From a bacterium (lineage in GTDB: Bacteria > Bacteroidota > Bacteroidia > Chitinophagales > Saprospiraceae), in NCBI GenBank assembly GCA_024742755.1, contig JANSXW010000009.1:1-64000 (forward strand): a stretch of DNA of 64,000 nucleotides. The letters run 5' to 3'. Made by a program: the position numbers and the translations under genes. The notes under the pieces are model-generated. The model did no database searches. It saw only the letters and a list, made by a program, of their open reading frames with translations, and was not told the origin of the DNA. How positions within the stretch are numbered: the stretch's first letter is position 1; each line of letters starts with the position of its first letter. Below are positions 38,997 to 48,127 of the stretch, piece after piece.

Positions 38997-40070
38997 ATGC
39001 CCGCTGCTCTGCTAACTTTACAGCAAAAAGCACCTGTGAAAGCATTAAAAATCATCGGTATACTACTCGCCGGGCTCCTGGCACTTTACCTGTTGGGGCC
39101 CAAACCTGCCCCGCCTCAGCTAAAGGCACAGCTGCCCATTCTCACGACTGCCATCGCCGCACTTGGTGACAGCATCGCCACCGCAGAGCAGGCCGTGCCC
39201 AACCTGAAGCCCAATAACGAGGCCCGCATCATCTGGGCGGACAGCCTGCCCCGGCAGACCGAATACGCATTGGTGTATTTGCCAGGCTTTACCGCCACTT
39301 ACGTGGAAGGCGAGCCAATCCACCGGGAATTCGCAGCTCGTTACGGGTGCAATCTCTACGTTGCCCGGTGGCGCGACCACGGGCTGGAGGTGGAGGACAA
39401 ACTCTTGCATTACCACCCGGACTCTGTGCTGGAAACTGCCGCCCACGCCCTTGCCATCGGCCACCGGATTGGAAAGAAGGTCATACTCATGAGTACCTCT
39501 ACGGGAGGGACATTGTCTATATTGCTGGCTGCGCAGTACCCGGAGCTGGTGGATGGCATCATTGCCTACTCGCCCAACATCCGCATCAAATCAGAAAGCG
39601 CAAAGGTGCTGACGATGCCCTGGGGGCTGCAAATTGCCCGGCAAATGGTTGGAGGCACCCACCGGAGCTTTGAAGCGGAAGCGGAATTCAAAAAATACTG
39701 GTACAACCGCTACCGGCTGGAAGGGCTGGTGCAGCTGCAAAACCTGGTGGCGCATGGCATGGTGCCCGAAACCTTTGCTGCCGTCGAAGCCCCCTTCTTC
39801 CTGGGCTACTACTTCAAAAATGACAGCATACAGGATCAGGTGGTTTCGGTGCCAGCTATGCTGGATATGTACGATCAGTTGAGCACGCCGGAGCCGCTAA
39901 AGAGGAAAGTAGCTTTTCCAGACGTTGACAATCACGCCCTGGCTTCCTATGTTGGGTCGAAGGACCTGGAGCAGGTCCGGCAGGAGACCTTCCGGTTTGC
40001 GGAAGAAATACTGGGGCTTGAGCCCGTGCCAAAGCAGGTTGAAGCTCCCGTGAAAACCGCTTCAGACTAG
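38997..40070 (+). CDS. Alpha/beta hydrolase with N-terminal TM
   Basis: VYLPGFTATYVEGEPIHREFAARYGCNLYVARWRDHG; LMSTSTGGTLSILLAAQYP. Confidence 0.82.
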   Translation: MPAALLTLQQKAPVKALKIIGILLAGLLALYLLGPKPAPPQLKAQLPILTTAIAALGDSIATAEQAVPNLKPNNEARIIWADSLPRQTEYALVYLPGFTATYVEGEPIHREFAARYGCNLYVARWRDHGLEVEDKLLHYHPDSVLETAAHALAIGHRIGKKVILMSTSTGGTLSILLAAQYPELVDGIIAYSPNIRIKSESAKVLTMPWGLQIARQMVGGTHRSFEAEAEFKKYWYNRYRLEGLVQLQNLVAHGMVPETFAAVEAPFFLGYYFKNDSIQDQVVSVPAMLDMYDQLSTPEPLKRKVAFPDVDNHALASYVGSKDLEQVRQETFRFAEEILGLEPVPKQVEAPVKTASD

Positions 40071-40127
40071 AACCGAATGCAAGGATATTTGTCTTTTTTA
40101 GTATTCCAAAACCTAAAACCAACGACT

Positions 40128-41330
40128 ATGCGCCTGACCTACATCTTACTGGCCTTTTCCCTTTTCCAACTGCTGAGCTGTAGCACAGCGTCTGAGACTA
40201 CAGAGGCAGAGGCTACCCATGACGACTTTGCCATCATGGCTTACTACGTAGCGAACGACCGGTTCCCACCGGGCGATTTGCCCCTCGATAAGCTCACCCA
40301 CATCATCTATTCCTTCAGCAATATTGTGGACGGGGAGATGGCTTTTACGAACCCGGGGCACGATTCGCTCATGCGCGTCCTGGTCGCGCAGCGGGAAAAA
40401 CACCCCGACCTTAAAGTCATGATTGCCTGCGGGGGCTGGGGCGCCGATGGGTTTTCGGATGCCGCATCTACGGCAGGCACCCGGGATACTTTCATCCGCA
40501 GCACCATTGAATTTCTGAAGCGCTATGACCTGGATGGCCTGGATATGGACTGGGAATACCCGGCGATCCCGGCAGCAGGTACAAGGGCCCGCCCGGAAGA
40601 CAAACAAAACTTCACCCTGCTGATGAAAGGCCTGCGGGAAGCGATGGATACACTGGACCGCCCACAAACCCTGACTTTTGCCTCGGCAGGCTGGGAGCGA
40701 TACTACTACAATGTGGAGACCGTGGAGGTGATGAAGTATGCCGACTACATGAATATCATGACCTACGATCAGGTGGGCGGCCGTTCACCGGTTACCGGGC
40801 ACCACACACCTCTGGGGCTGATTGAGGAGTCTGATTTAGAGGGGCTGCCTATCCTTGATACGGTAGCTAAACGGCGGGAAGAAAGGCCGGAAGCGGAGTA
40901 CGACTGGGCACCGCGTTCGGCTAAGCGCATTGTGAATTACGTGAAAGGGCTGGGGGTAGACCCTAAGCAGCTCGTTATTGGCGGCGCATTCTACGGAAGA
41001 GCCTGGAAAGGCGTCCCGGCAGTCAACAACGGGCTCTACCAACCTAATAAAGGCGTGCATACCGGTTGGCTCGATTACGGTGCTATCCGGGCGGACTATG
41101 AAGATAAGAATGGCTTTACCCGGCACTGGGATTCCATCGCCCTGGCGCCTTACCTGTTCAATCCAACGGATAGCATATTTATTTCCTACGACGACCCGGA
41201 GTCGGTAGCGCTTAAAACGGACTATGTGCAGGAAGAAGGGCTGGGCGGCATTATGTTTTGGCAGTTAAGCAATGACACCCGTGAGGCTGGCAGCCTCCTG
41301 GATGCCATTTGGGCTGCAGCTCAGGATTAA
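40128..41330 (+). CDS. Glycoside hydrolase family 18 (chitinase-like) lipoprotein
   Basis: Lipobox [35 protein letters not shown]. Confidence 0.93.
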   Translation: MRLTYILLAFSLFQLLSCSTASETTEAEATHDDFAIMAYYVANDRFPPGDLPLDKLTHIIYSFSNIVDGEMAFTNPGHDSLMRVLVAQREKHPDLKVMIACGGWGADGFSDAASTAGTRDTFIRSTIEFLKRYDLDGLDMDWEYPAIPAAGTRARPEDKQNFTLLMKGLREAMDTLDRPQTLTFASAGWERYYYNVETVEVMKYADYMNIMTYDQVGGRSPVTGHHTPLGLIEESDLEGLPILDTVAKRREERPEAEYDWAPRSAKRIVNYVKGLGVDPKQLVIGGAFYGRAWKGVPAVNNGLYQPNKGVHTGWLDYGAIRADYEDKNGFTRHWDSIALAPYLFNPTDSIFISYDDPESVALKTDYVQEEGLGGIMFWQLSNDTREAGSLLDAIWAAAQD

Positions 41331-41332
41331 CC

Positions 41333-41737
41333 CTAGCTGGCCACACCAAATATAGCAAGCACAACAAGCGCCCCCACAAATATCCAGAAAAATACGCCGA
41401 AGAGGGCGATGGCGGTCGTATCCTGTTTAGGGACATCGGGGTCTGTTTTCTGTTGCATGGTATTGCCTTTGGACAGCTGTCTTTGGTTGGCCTCTCCTAC
41501 GGCGCCGAAGAGCAGGACGATGAGCAGGCCTACTACGAGGAGGTCAATCCACGCCACGCCGTACCAGAGCGGACCGATGGGCGTCACCCATATGCTGGCT
41601 ACCCAGATCGCGAGGGAAAGTACCGCAAACAATGCCCAAAAGCTATTCCAGGGACCGGGCGATTTGGTCAGCCGGGTGAACAAAAGGGAAAGCAGGAACG
41701 CAATGGTCAATGCAAAGGCGAGTGAATAGAATCCCAT
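41333..41737 (-). CDS. Small membrane protein
   Basis: Four hydrophobic segments; no family recognised. Confidence 0.6.
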   Translation of the reverse strand: MGFYSLAFALTIAFLLSLLFTRLTKSPGPWNSFWALFAVLSLAIWVASIWVTPIGPLWYGVAWIDLLVVGLLIVLLFGAVGEANQRQLSKGNTMQQKTDPDVPKQDTTAIALFGVFFWIFVGALVVLAIFGVAS

Positions 41738-41834
41738 TTTTCATTTGGTTTTGATGGTAGAATGTACCTTTTGAACGAGGCTGAAAATGGGATGTTCGAA
41801 GCAGGATCGTTGTTATTGTCTGATTATCAATTTT

Positions 41835-43397
41835 TTATTCTTTTACGAATACGCCACTGCTCATCCGGTACCGGTGACTGCCAATGGTGATCAGTTGCCC
41901 TTCATTGACAGCTTTGAGGGTTTCGATGTCTTCGGAGAGGGTGTGGATGGAGCCTCCCGTAGCCCATGCAATTTGCAGATAGTTCTCGTTGATGCCGTGG
42001 TCGAGATTGCCCGCGAGCACGATCCTTACCGGTGTCTGGAGTTGGGGCAGCAATTCCATATCCCGCACATCGCTGTAGTTGTCGGCGATTAGGACGAGCT
42101 CGTCTCCTTCGCCCATCATGCGCATGGCTTCGAGTAGGGCTTCGATATCGTTTTCCTCAGATTCGCCTCCGCTTCCACCGTCAGTGGTGGATTGCATGGT
42201 CCGGAGCAGTACCGGCATATCAGGTGTTTCGGTAGTATAAAACCCTCCGGTTGCCCCAATGGGCTTTTCCGCTTTCCGGTCGCCATCGTTGAAAAAGAGG
42301 TATCGGTTTTGGGCTCCGGGCACGACCGCGAGGGCATGCCAAAGCAGCACTTCGTCCATGTACGGGCGCATACTGCCGGTCAGGTCGGTTACGATGACCT
42401 TGCTCGACCATCCCGCCCGGTTGCGGTAAAAAGCGGACTTGATAGACTCGCCAGTCAACTCATAGAAACGTTCGTTTTTAGCAAGTTGCTCCCGTTCTGT
42501 AGCGGCTTGTTCGCCCACTTTTTCCAGGATTTGCTCCATGTTTACCCCGGAACCCAGGAGGAACATATAATCATAATCGCCACTCAGCAGTCGGAGGGAA
42601 TCCCGGGCTGCCGCGATGGAGTCGCGTGCACGGGCGAGTTCATACAGGGAGTCCCTTCTGGCAGCAAGGCGGGCGCGTTCCGCTTCGCGTTTCAGAAAAG
42701 CTTCCTTACCGATCGTTTGCAGCGTCAGCCGGAGGGTGCCAAGACGATCATCATTGGGCAGTTCAAAACCGGATACATTCGGAACGAAAGCGGTACTGAG
42801 TTGTATGCTGTCGCCCCGGGGCAGCATCAGCAGCGCCTGCCCGTCCGCTCCGGTGGTTGCGGCGAACACCTTTCCACTATTTTGATAATTGAAGTAGATG
42901 GCTTCATCCGGCAAGGGCTCCTCTTCGAAATTCTTAACCAGCAGCCTTAATAAGATGCGGCTGCGTATGGGCTGTTGTGTGGGGGGCACTTGCTGAAATA
43001 CGGTGTCCCCCCGCTCAATTTCGGTGTAGGTCTTAGGCGCATAAAAAAGCGTGTAGCGGCTGCGCACATAGCCGTCATTCAGGGTTTTGACTTCACCAAA
43101 TGCGGGCTGATCCTTTGCATTCACCTGGTAGGAATTGCCCTTAGGCAGGAGCAACCAGGCTTGCCCTCCGCTGTTGGTTGTCGCCTGATAGACGACTCCC
43201 GGTTGCTCCGGGTTGACAAGCCAAAGGGGCATGTCTTTCCAGCTCCGCCCCTGCATGTCCGTCACCTTCAGGCTCACCTGACTGTGGGTGGCCGTGGCCT
43301 CAGGAGGCGTGGATGGCTGAATGAGGGTGTCTGCGGGCTGGGTGTATGCCTTGCCCATTAGCAGGATGGACAGGCAGATCAGGAAAAAGTGGCGCAT
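41835..43397 (-). CDS. Exported hypothetical protein with vWA-like region
   Basis: Signal peptide; VIVTDLTGSMRPYMDEVLLWHALAV MIDAS-like; ELVLIADNYSDVRDM. Confidence 0.7.
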   Translation of the reverse strand: MRHFFLICLSILLMGKAYTQPADTLIQPSTPPEATATHSQVSLKVTDMQGRSWKDMPLWLVNPEQPGVVYQATTNSGGQAWLLLPKGNSYQVNAKDQPAFGEVKTLNDGYVRSRYTLFYAPKTYTEIERGDTVFQQVPPTQQPIRSRILLRLLVKNFEEEPLPDEAIYFNYQNSGKVFAATTGADGQALLMLPRGDSIQLSTAFVPNVSGFELPNDDRLGTLRLTLQTIGKEAFLKREAERARLAARRDSLYELARARDSIAAARDSLRLLSGDYDYMFLLGSGVNMEQILEKVGEQAATEREQLAKNERFYELTGESIKSAFYRNRAGWSSKVIVTDLTGSMRPYMDEVLLWHALAVVPGAQNRYLFFNDGDRKAEKPIGATGGFYTTETPDMPVLLRTMQSTTDGGSGGESEENDIEALLEAMRMMGEGDELVLIADNYSDVRDMELLPQLQTPVRIVLAGNLDHGINENYLQIAWATGGSIHTLSEDIETLKAVNEGQLITIGSHRYRMSSGVFVKE

Positions 43398-43442
43398 GGT
43401 TTCAGGGTTTATTGTCCAAACGCCAATTCTTGGTTTTCAGTA

Positions 43443-44654
43443 TTAGCGCCGGGTCTTTAACCCATACTGCTTCAGGATTTTGCGAGCGAGTGAAGCCTTA
43501 TGCACCTCATCTGGCCCGTCGTAAATACGGGCGCCCCGTTCCTCCCGGTAGAAGAAGGACAGGATCGTATCATCAGTGATGCCCAGGGCGCCGTGTACCT
43601 GCAATGCCCGGTCGACAACGCGCTGCATCACATCCGCCACATAGAATTTGATGGTGGAAATTTCAGTGCTGGCCGCCCGCTGCCCCTCTTCCTGCATTTT
43701 GAGCGCTGTATGCAGCACCATGTAGCGGGAGGCATCAATTTGGGCGCGGCTTTCCGCAATCCATGATTGGACCATTTGTTTTTCGCCCAGCATGCGGCCT
43801 TCACTTAGTTCGCGGGTAGCCGCCCGGCGGCACATCATGTCGAAGCTGCGCTCGCAAATGCCGATCCAGCGCATGCAGTGGTGGATGCGGCCAGGGCCCA
43901 GGCGTTCCTGCGCGAGTTTGAAGCCTTCTCCTTCCCTGCCCAGAAGATTGGAAATGGGGACCCGGAGGTTGTTGAATTTAACCTCAGCGTGGCTATGCCA
44001 GCCCTCTCCCGCATGCCCCATGATGGGAATATTACGCACCAATTCAAACCCCGGCAAATCAGTGGGCGCGAGGATCATACTCGCCCGGGCGTAGGGCGAT
44101 TCCGCCTCCGGATTGGTAATGGCCATGATGATGGTAAAAGAGGCGCCATCAGCTGCTGTGGTAAACCATTTATGCCCATTGATGACGTACTCGTTGCCTT
44201 CCCGTACCGCAGTGGTGCCCATACGTACCGGGTTGGAGCCCGCGTAGGCCGGTTCGGTCATGGCAAAGCAGGAACGGATATCTCCGGCAAGAAGAGGGTC
44301 GAGGTAACGTTCGCGGATATCCGTACTGCCATACTGTAGCAGCAGCTCAATATTCCCGGCATCCGGCGCCTGACAGTTGAAGGTCAGGTGGCCAAAGGGC
44401 GAAGTGCCGAGGAGCTCGCTGAGTTGGGCAAATTCAGTAAGTTTTAGACCGGGGCCGCCTTCTGCTTCGCTTAGTGCAGCATTCCAGGCACCGGTAGCCT
44501 GTGCCTTGGGGCGGAGGGTGCGGATTTCCCGTTCCACTTCATAGAAAGGGGTCCGTAGCCACCGTAGCTCGTTGGGATAGATGTGGTCATGCAGGAACTG
44601 TTGCACCGGCTCGTAGAGCGCTTGCAGTTTGGGGCTTGCAAAAGTGGCAATCAT
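43443..44654 (-). CDS. Acyl-CoA dehydrogenase family protein
   Basis: CFAMTEPAYAGSNP, YVINGHKWFTTAADGA, C-terminal QVHGALGITDDTILSFFYREERGARIYDGPDEVHK. Confidence 0.95.
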   Translation of the reverse strand: MIATFASPKLQALYEPVQQFLHDHIYPNELRWLRTPFYEVEREIRTLRPKAQATGAWNAALSEAEGGPGLKLTEFAQLSELLGTSPFGHLTFNCQAPDAGNIELLLQYGSTDIRERYLDPLLAGDIRSCFAMTEPAYAGSNPVRMGTTAVREGNEYVINGHKWFTTAADGASFTIIMAITNPEAESPYARASMILAPTDLPGFELVRNIPIMGHAGEGWHSHAEVKFNNLRVPISNLLGREGEGFKLAQERLGPGRIHHCMRWIGICERSFDMMCRRAATRELSEGRMLGEKQMVQSWIAESRAQIDASRYMVLHTALKMQEEGQRAASTEISTIKFYVADVMQRVVDRALQVHGALGITDDTILSFFYREERGARIYDGPDEVHKASLARKILKQYGLKTRR

Positions 44655-44897
44655 AAGGCAGTTTGGTTAGGGTGGTTTGCAATGAATTGCCAAGGTAAGA
44701 AAAAGGGAAGGTTATTTTTTGATGCGGGCTGGCCAGTCGCTGTGAGTAGTCCCCAGTACATAAATATCGCACCAGCTGCCGTCCCAGGGGTAAACCCTTC
44801 GTTTAAGTTTTTCCCACTCCATTGCTCTGGACAAAATTGGTTATAGTTCTTAACTAAGAAACCTCTCCTTAATTATGCTAAAAAAATCAAGTTAAGG

Positions 44898-45512
44898 CTA
44901 AAACGCCTGCGGATGGTCTTGTTCGCCAAGGCTTTTCATCCTTTTGTAAATATCAATGAGTGCTAACTCGCAACCGAGCGAATAAAGCGGCAAAGTCTTG
45001 TCAAGGCCAAAGGCGCTTGAAATACGCCAAAGTTGATCATCCTCTTTATACCAGGATTGAACCTTAGGAATGGTTTGCCATACTAACACATACTCCTTAA
45101 AGGATGGGATGCTGCGATAAGCTTCAAATTTGTCTGTACTGTCATATTGTTTTGTGCTTTCGGATAGTACCTCAATTATAAGCAGCGGATTTAGCAGCAT
45201 GGTTTTTCCGGAAAGTTCCTCTTCTCCGCATACTACAGTACAATCGGGATATACGCAACGGTTAAAAGCAGGGATATACACTTGCTGGTCACTGCTGAAT
45301 ACCGCACAGTCTTTATGATTCTTATCCAAAGCGGAATCAATAGCTGTCCCAACGCTGTTAGCTATCTTATTGTGCGCAGGCGAGCCACCCGCCGTGGCAA
45401 TGACTTCCCCATCCCAGAACTCGTGTTTGGTGGCAGACTGTGCTTCTGCTTCCAGATAGACCTGAAGCGAAGCCGGACGTTTAGCGGACTGCTCTGCAAT
45501 TGACATACTCAC
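44898..45512 (-). CDS. Uma2 family (DUF820) putative endonuclease
   Basis: KHEFWDGEVIATAGGSPAHNKI; YPDCTVVCG; LLIIEVLSESTKQYD. Confidence 0.9.
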   Translation of the reverse strand: MSMSIAEQSAKRPASLQVYLEAEAQSATKHEFWDGEVIATAGGSPAHNKIANSVGTAIDSALDKNHKDCAVFSSDQQVYIPAFNRCVYPDCTVVCGEEELSGKTMLLNPLLIIEVLSESTKQYDSTDKFEAYRSIPSFKEYVLVWQTIPKVQSWYKEDDQLWRISSAFGLDKTLPLYSLGCELALIDIYKRMKSLGEQDHPQAF

Positions 45513-45616
45513 TTGCTTTATAGGTGGCGGTGCCTTAATAGTAGGTTGCTGAAATTTAATGAATATAGGGGGCTCCCAAGTTTTTCACCTTACATCTGAT
45601 GCACCGCCGAACAGGC

Positions 45617-45648
45617 ATTGACTTTAATTTAAATATACTTTAACTTTG
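45617..45648 (+). promoter_or_regulatory. Predicted Bacteroidota promoter of the AbiE-like operon
   Basis: TTG (45618) N20 TAACTTTG (45641-45648), matches TAnnTTTG. Confidence 0.55.
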
Positions 45649-45702
45649 TTCATTATTTTAAGTTGTTCATGTTCCGTGAACATAATACAAAAATGAACAC
45701 AA
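45646..45702. promoter_or_regulatory. Candidate autoregulatory operator: clustered TGTTCAT half-sites
   Basis: TTGTTCAT at 45646-45653 and 45663-45670; ATGTTC-CGT-GAACAT palindrome at 45669-45683; ATGAACA at 45693-45699 overlapping the start codon. Confidence 0.55.
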
Positions 45703-46700
45703 ATAGACAAGACATACTGGAGAGCGCCTTTGCCAGCTTGCGCAGCGAGTTGGGAAAGAAATTAAATTGGAAGGGTTTTCGTACTCATTCTGAAAACCAG
45801 TGGTATGATGCTGTATTTATAGTGGAGGGGAAAAAGGTATATGTAATTGCAAAAAACGAGGTGAGGCCTCATCAGCTTGCTCATTTTCAAACCTTAAAAA
45901 AGAAATGGGACAATGTTCTGGTTACGGGGACTTACATTACTCCCAATTCCAAAAAGATACTCAAGGAACAGGGGATAAATTACGTAGATGGAGGAGGGAA
46001 TATGTTTTTTGAGCTAGATCCTATCTATATTCATCTAGAGGGACGTCGCAATACACCCTACAAGGACAACCAAAAAGATCAGGTGTTTTCCAAAACCGGG
46101 GTTAAAATAGTTTTTCAATTCTTGTTGAATCCAAATTTGATCAACGCTACTTACCGGGACATCACAAATTCTACAGGAGCCTCGTTGGGGACCGTGTCTA
46201 AGGTTATGAAGGGGCTGAAAGAGGAGGGCTTAGTCATCCAGCTAAACGAAAAGGAATGGATTATCAAAGATTATGACGAATTGCTTCATCGTTGGCGAGG
46301 TGGCTATCTGGAAAAATTAAAACCATCATTGTTTGTTAAGCGATATCGCTCTGTCCAACGCGATTTTTATACGGAGTGGAAAAAGCTAGCTCTTACGAGC
46401 GAATCACAATGGGGAGGAGAGCCTGCCGCAGATATACTGACTGGCTATTTGAAACCGGAACAGTTTACAGTGTACACCGATGAACCGCAGCAGGATATCA
46501 TGAAACGGTACAGATGGGTTCCGGATAACGAAGGTGATATTTATTTGTACAGAAGGTTTTGGGAGGAGCTTCCCATCGAAGCCATCGAAAAGGTGGTGCC
46601 AGCTCCATTAGTCTATGCCGACCTCATGGACACAGACGACAGCAGGTGCATTGAAACGGCCAAAATCATTTATGAGCAATATTTATCAAAATATAAGTAG
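45693..46700 (+). CDS. AbiEi-type antitoxin/transcriptional regulator (type IV TA)
   Basis: N-terminal VFIVEGKKVYVIAKNEVRPHQL...YVDGGGNMFFEL, then wHTH-like ITNSTGASLGTVSKVMKGLKEEGLV; adjacent AbiEii-like gene. Confidence 0.78.
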   Translation: MNTNRQDILESAFASLRSELGKKLNWKGFRTHSENQWYDAVFIVEGKKVYVIAKNEVRPHQLAHFQTLKKKWDNVLVTGTYITPNSKKILKEQGINYVDGGGNMFFELDPIYIHLEGRRNTPYKDNQKDQVFSKTGVKIVFQFLLNPNLINATYRDITNSTGASLGTVSKVMKGLKEEGLVIQLNEKEWIIKDYDELLHRWRGGYLEKLKPSLFVKRYRSVQRDFYTEWKKLALTSESQWGGEPAADILTGYLKPEQFTVYTDEPQQDIMKRYRWVPDNEGDIYLYRRFWEELPIEAIEKVVPAPLVYADLMDTDDSRCIETAKIIYEQYLSKYK

Positions 46701-47520
46701 TTACGCGTTTGAAGAGCACCGGGAAGCACTTCTAAGTTTGCTGAAGGTGTTTGGTTCACACTCCATACGTTTCTTTTTGATCGGAGCGCAGGCCAAGGAC
46801 GTACATTTCCTTCGACAGGGGATTAAGCCTTCCCGAAGTACTCAGGATATTGACTTTGCCGTAATGGTGGATTCCATGCAAAAGTATGATGAATTAAAAG
46901 CCATACTTGTAGATAATGGGTTTCAAAAAACGAGAGAACCCTATCGATTAGACTGGGAGGAGGGAAAAACCATAATTGACTTACTACCATTTGGGCACAT
47001 TGAGGAGAACCATACCGTAAATTTTGATCAAAGGCATATTGAATTATCCGTACTTGGGCTCAGAGAGGTAAACACAGAGGTGGAAAAGTTTTATTTTGAT
47101 GAAAATTCGTCCATTTCTATCCCAATGCCTCCCCTTCATGGGCTATTTCTTCTAAAGCTTCTTTCTTGGAATGAACAGAAACTGACCAGAGAAAAGGATT
47201 TACAAGATATCAACCAGATTCTTGAAAGTTATTGGGATTTTATAGAGGAAGAGGCCTATGAACAACATACCGACCTTTTCAATGATGAGTTCGAAATAGA
47301 TAGAGCAGGGGCTAGGATTCTGGGTAGGCATTTGCAGGTTACAGTTAACAAATCAAAAACGCTGCGTGCCCAAGTTGTAAAAATACTAGAGGAACAAACT
47401 GCGCAAACTGGAACTTTGGGACCTATGCTCAAGACGATGGCGCTTGAAAGCGGTAGATCTATCGACGCAGTCAGGAATATGCTGGGCGAAGTGATGATAG
47501 GTTTAAAGGAAGTGACCTGA
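46672..47520 (+). CDS. AbiEii-type nucleotidyltransferase toxin (type IV TA)
   Basis: IRFFLIGAQAKDVHFL...SRSTQDIDFAVMV nucleotidyltransferase pattern; start ATG 46672 overlaps upstream gene by 29 bp. Confidence 0.78.
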   Translation: MSNIYQNISSYAFEEHREALLSLLKVFGSHSIRFFLIGAQAKDVHFLRQGIKPSRSTQDIDFAVMVDSMQKYDELKAILVDNGFQKTREPYRLDWEEGKTIIDLLPFGHIEENHTVNFDQRHIELSVLGLREVNTEVEKFYFDENSSISIPMPPLHGLFLLKLLSWNEQKLTREKDLQDINQILESYWDFIEEEAYEQHTDLFNDEFEIDRAGARILGRHLQVTVNKSKTLRAQVVKILEEQTAQTGTLGPMLKTMALESGRSIDAVRNMLGEVMIGLKEVT

Positions 47521-47577
47521 GCTACAACGGTTCTAAAAAGAAAACCCCAGGCAAAACACCCAGGGCCCTCTCTTTTT

Positions 47578-48045
47578 TTAGTGGTTATGCCCTTCGTGAT
47601 CGTGGTCATGATCATGCCCATCTTCATGGTGGTGGTCATGCCCGTCCTCGTGCATATGCCCGTCAGTCGGCATGTTCTCATTTTTGACGTAGTCCATACC
47701 GCAGACCGGGCACTCTCCCGGCTTATCGCTGCCGCTGCCGTCGCAGTGCATGGGGCAGATGTAGGCAGAGGTGTATTCCGGGCCCTGCTTGGCCGCATCA
47801 GCATCCGCTTCCATATGGTCACCCTCGTGCATATGGCCGTCCTCATGCATGTGCTCGGTCTCTTCGGTGGCGGCATTGTCATTGGCGGTGTCTGCATTTC
47901 CGCCGCAGGCGCTGAGCAATAGCGAAAGGGCGAATAATGGCAAAATGGTCTTCAGAAAATTCAAGTTTTTCATGTTTTGAATGATTGTGTGCTCCCTGCG
48001 GGAGTGGTGAACGAATAGGTTTTTTCTTTTTAAATCAAGCTTCAT
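47578..48045 (-). CDS. Exported heavy-metal-binding (HMBD) protein with His-rich repeats
   Basis: YICPMHCDGSGSDKPGECPVCGMDYV; HMHEDGHMHEGDHM; tail GHDHHHEDGHDHDHDHEGHNH. Confidence 0.82.
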   Translation of the reverse strand: MKLDLKRKNLFVHHSRREHTIIQNMKNLNFLKTILPLFALSLLLSACGGNADTANDNAATEETEHMHEDGHMHEGDHMEADADAAKQGPEYTSAYICPMHCDGSGSDKPGECPVCGMDYVKNENMPTDGHMHEDGHDHHHEDGHDHDHDHEGHNH

Positions 48046-48127
48046 AATCTGTACCCTGCCACCCTTAAATGAGGGGTCAAAAGGCTACTACAAACCTGGC
48101 AGATACTCCATTTTAAGCCATCCAATT

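Noticed and set aside
47540-47577. CCCAGG...CCCAGGG between the AbiEii-like gene and the His-rich gene as a terminator hairpin
   Set aside because: The two GC blocks are direct, not inverted, repeats, so they do not form the expected stem.
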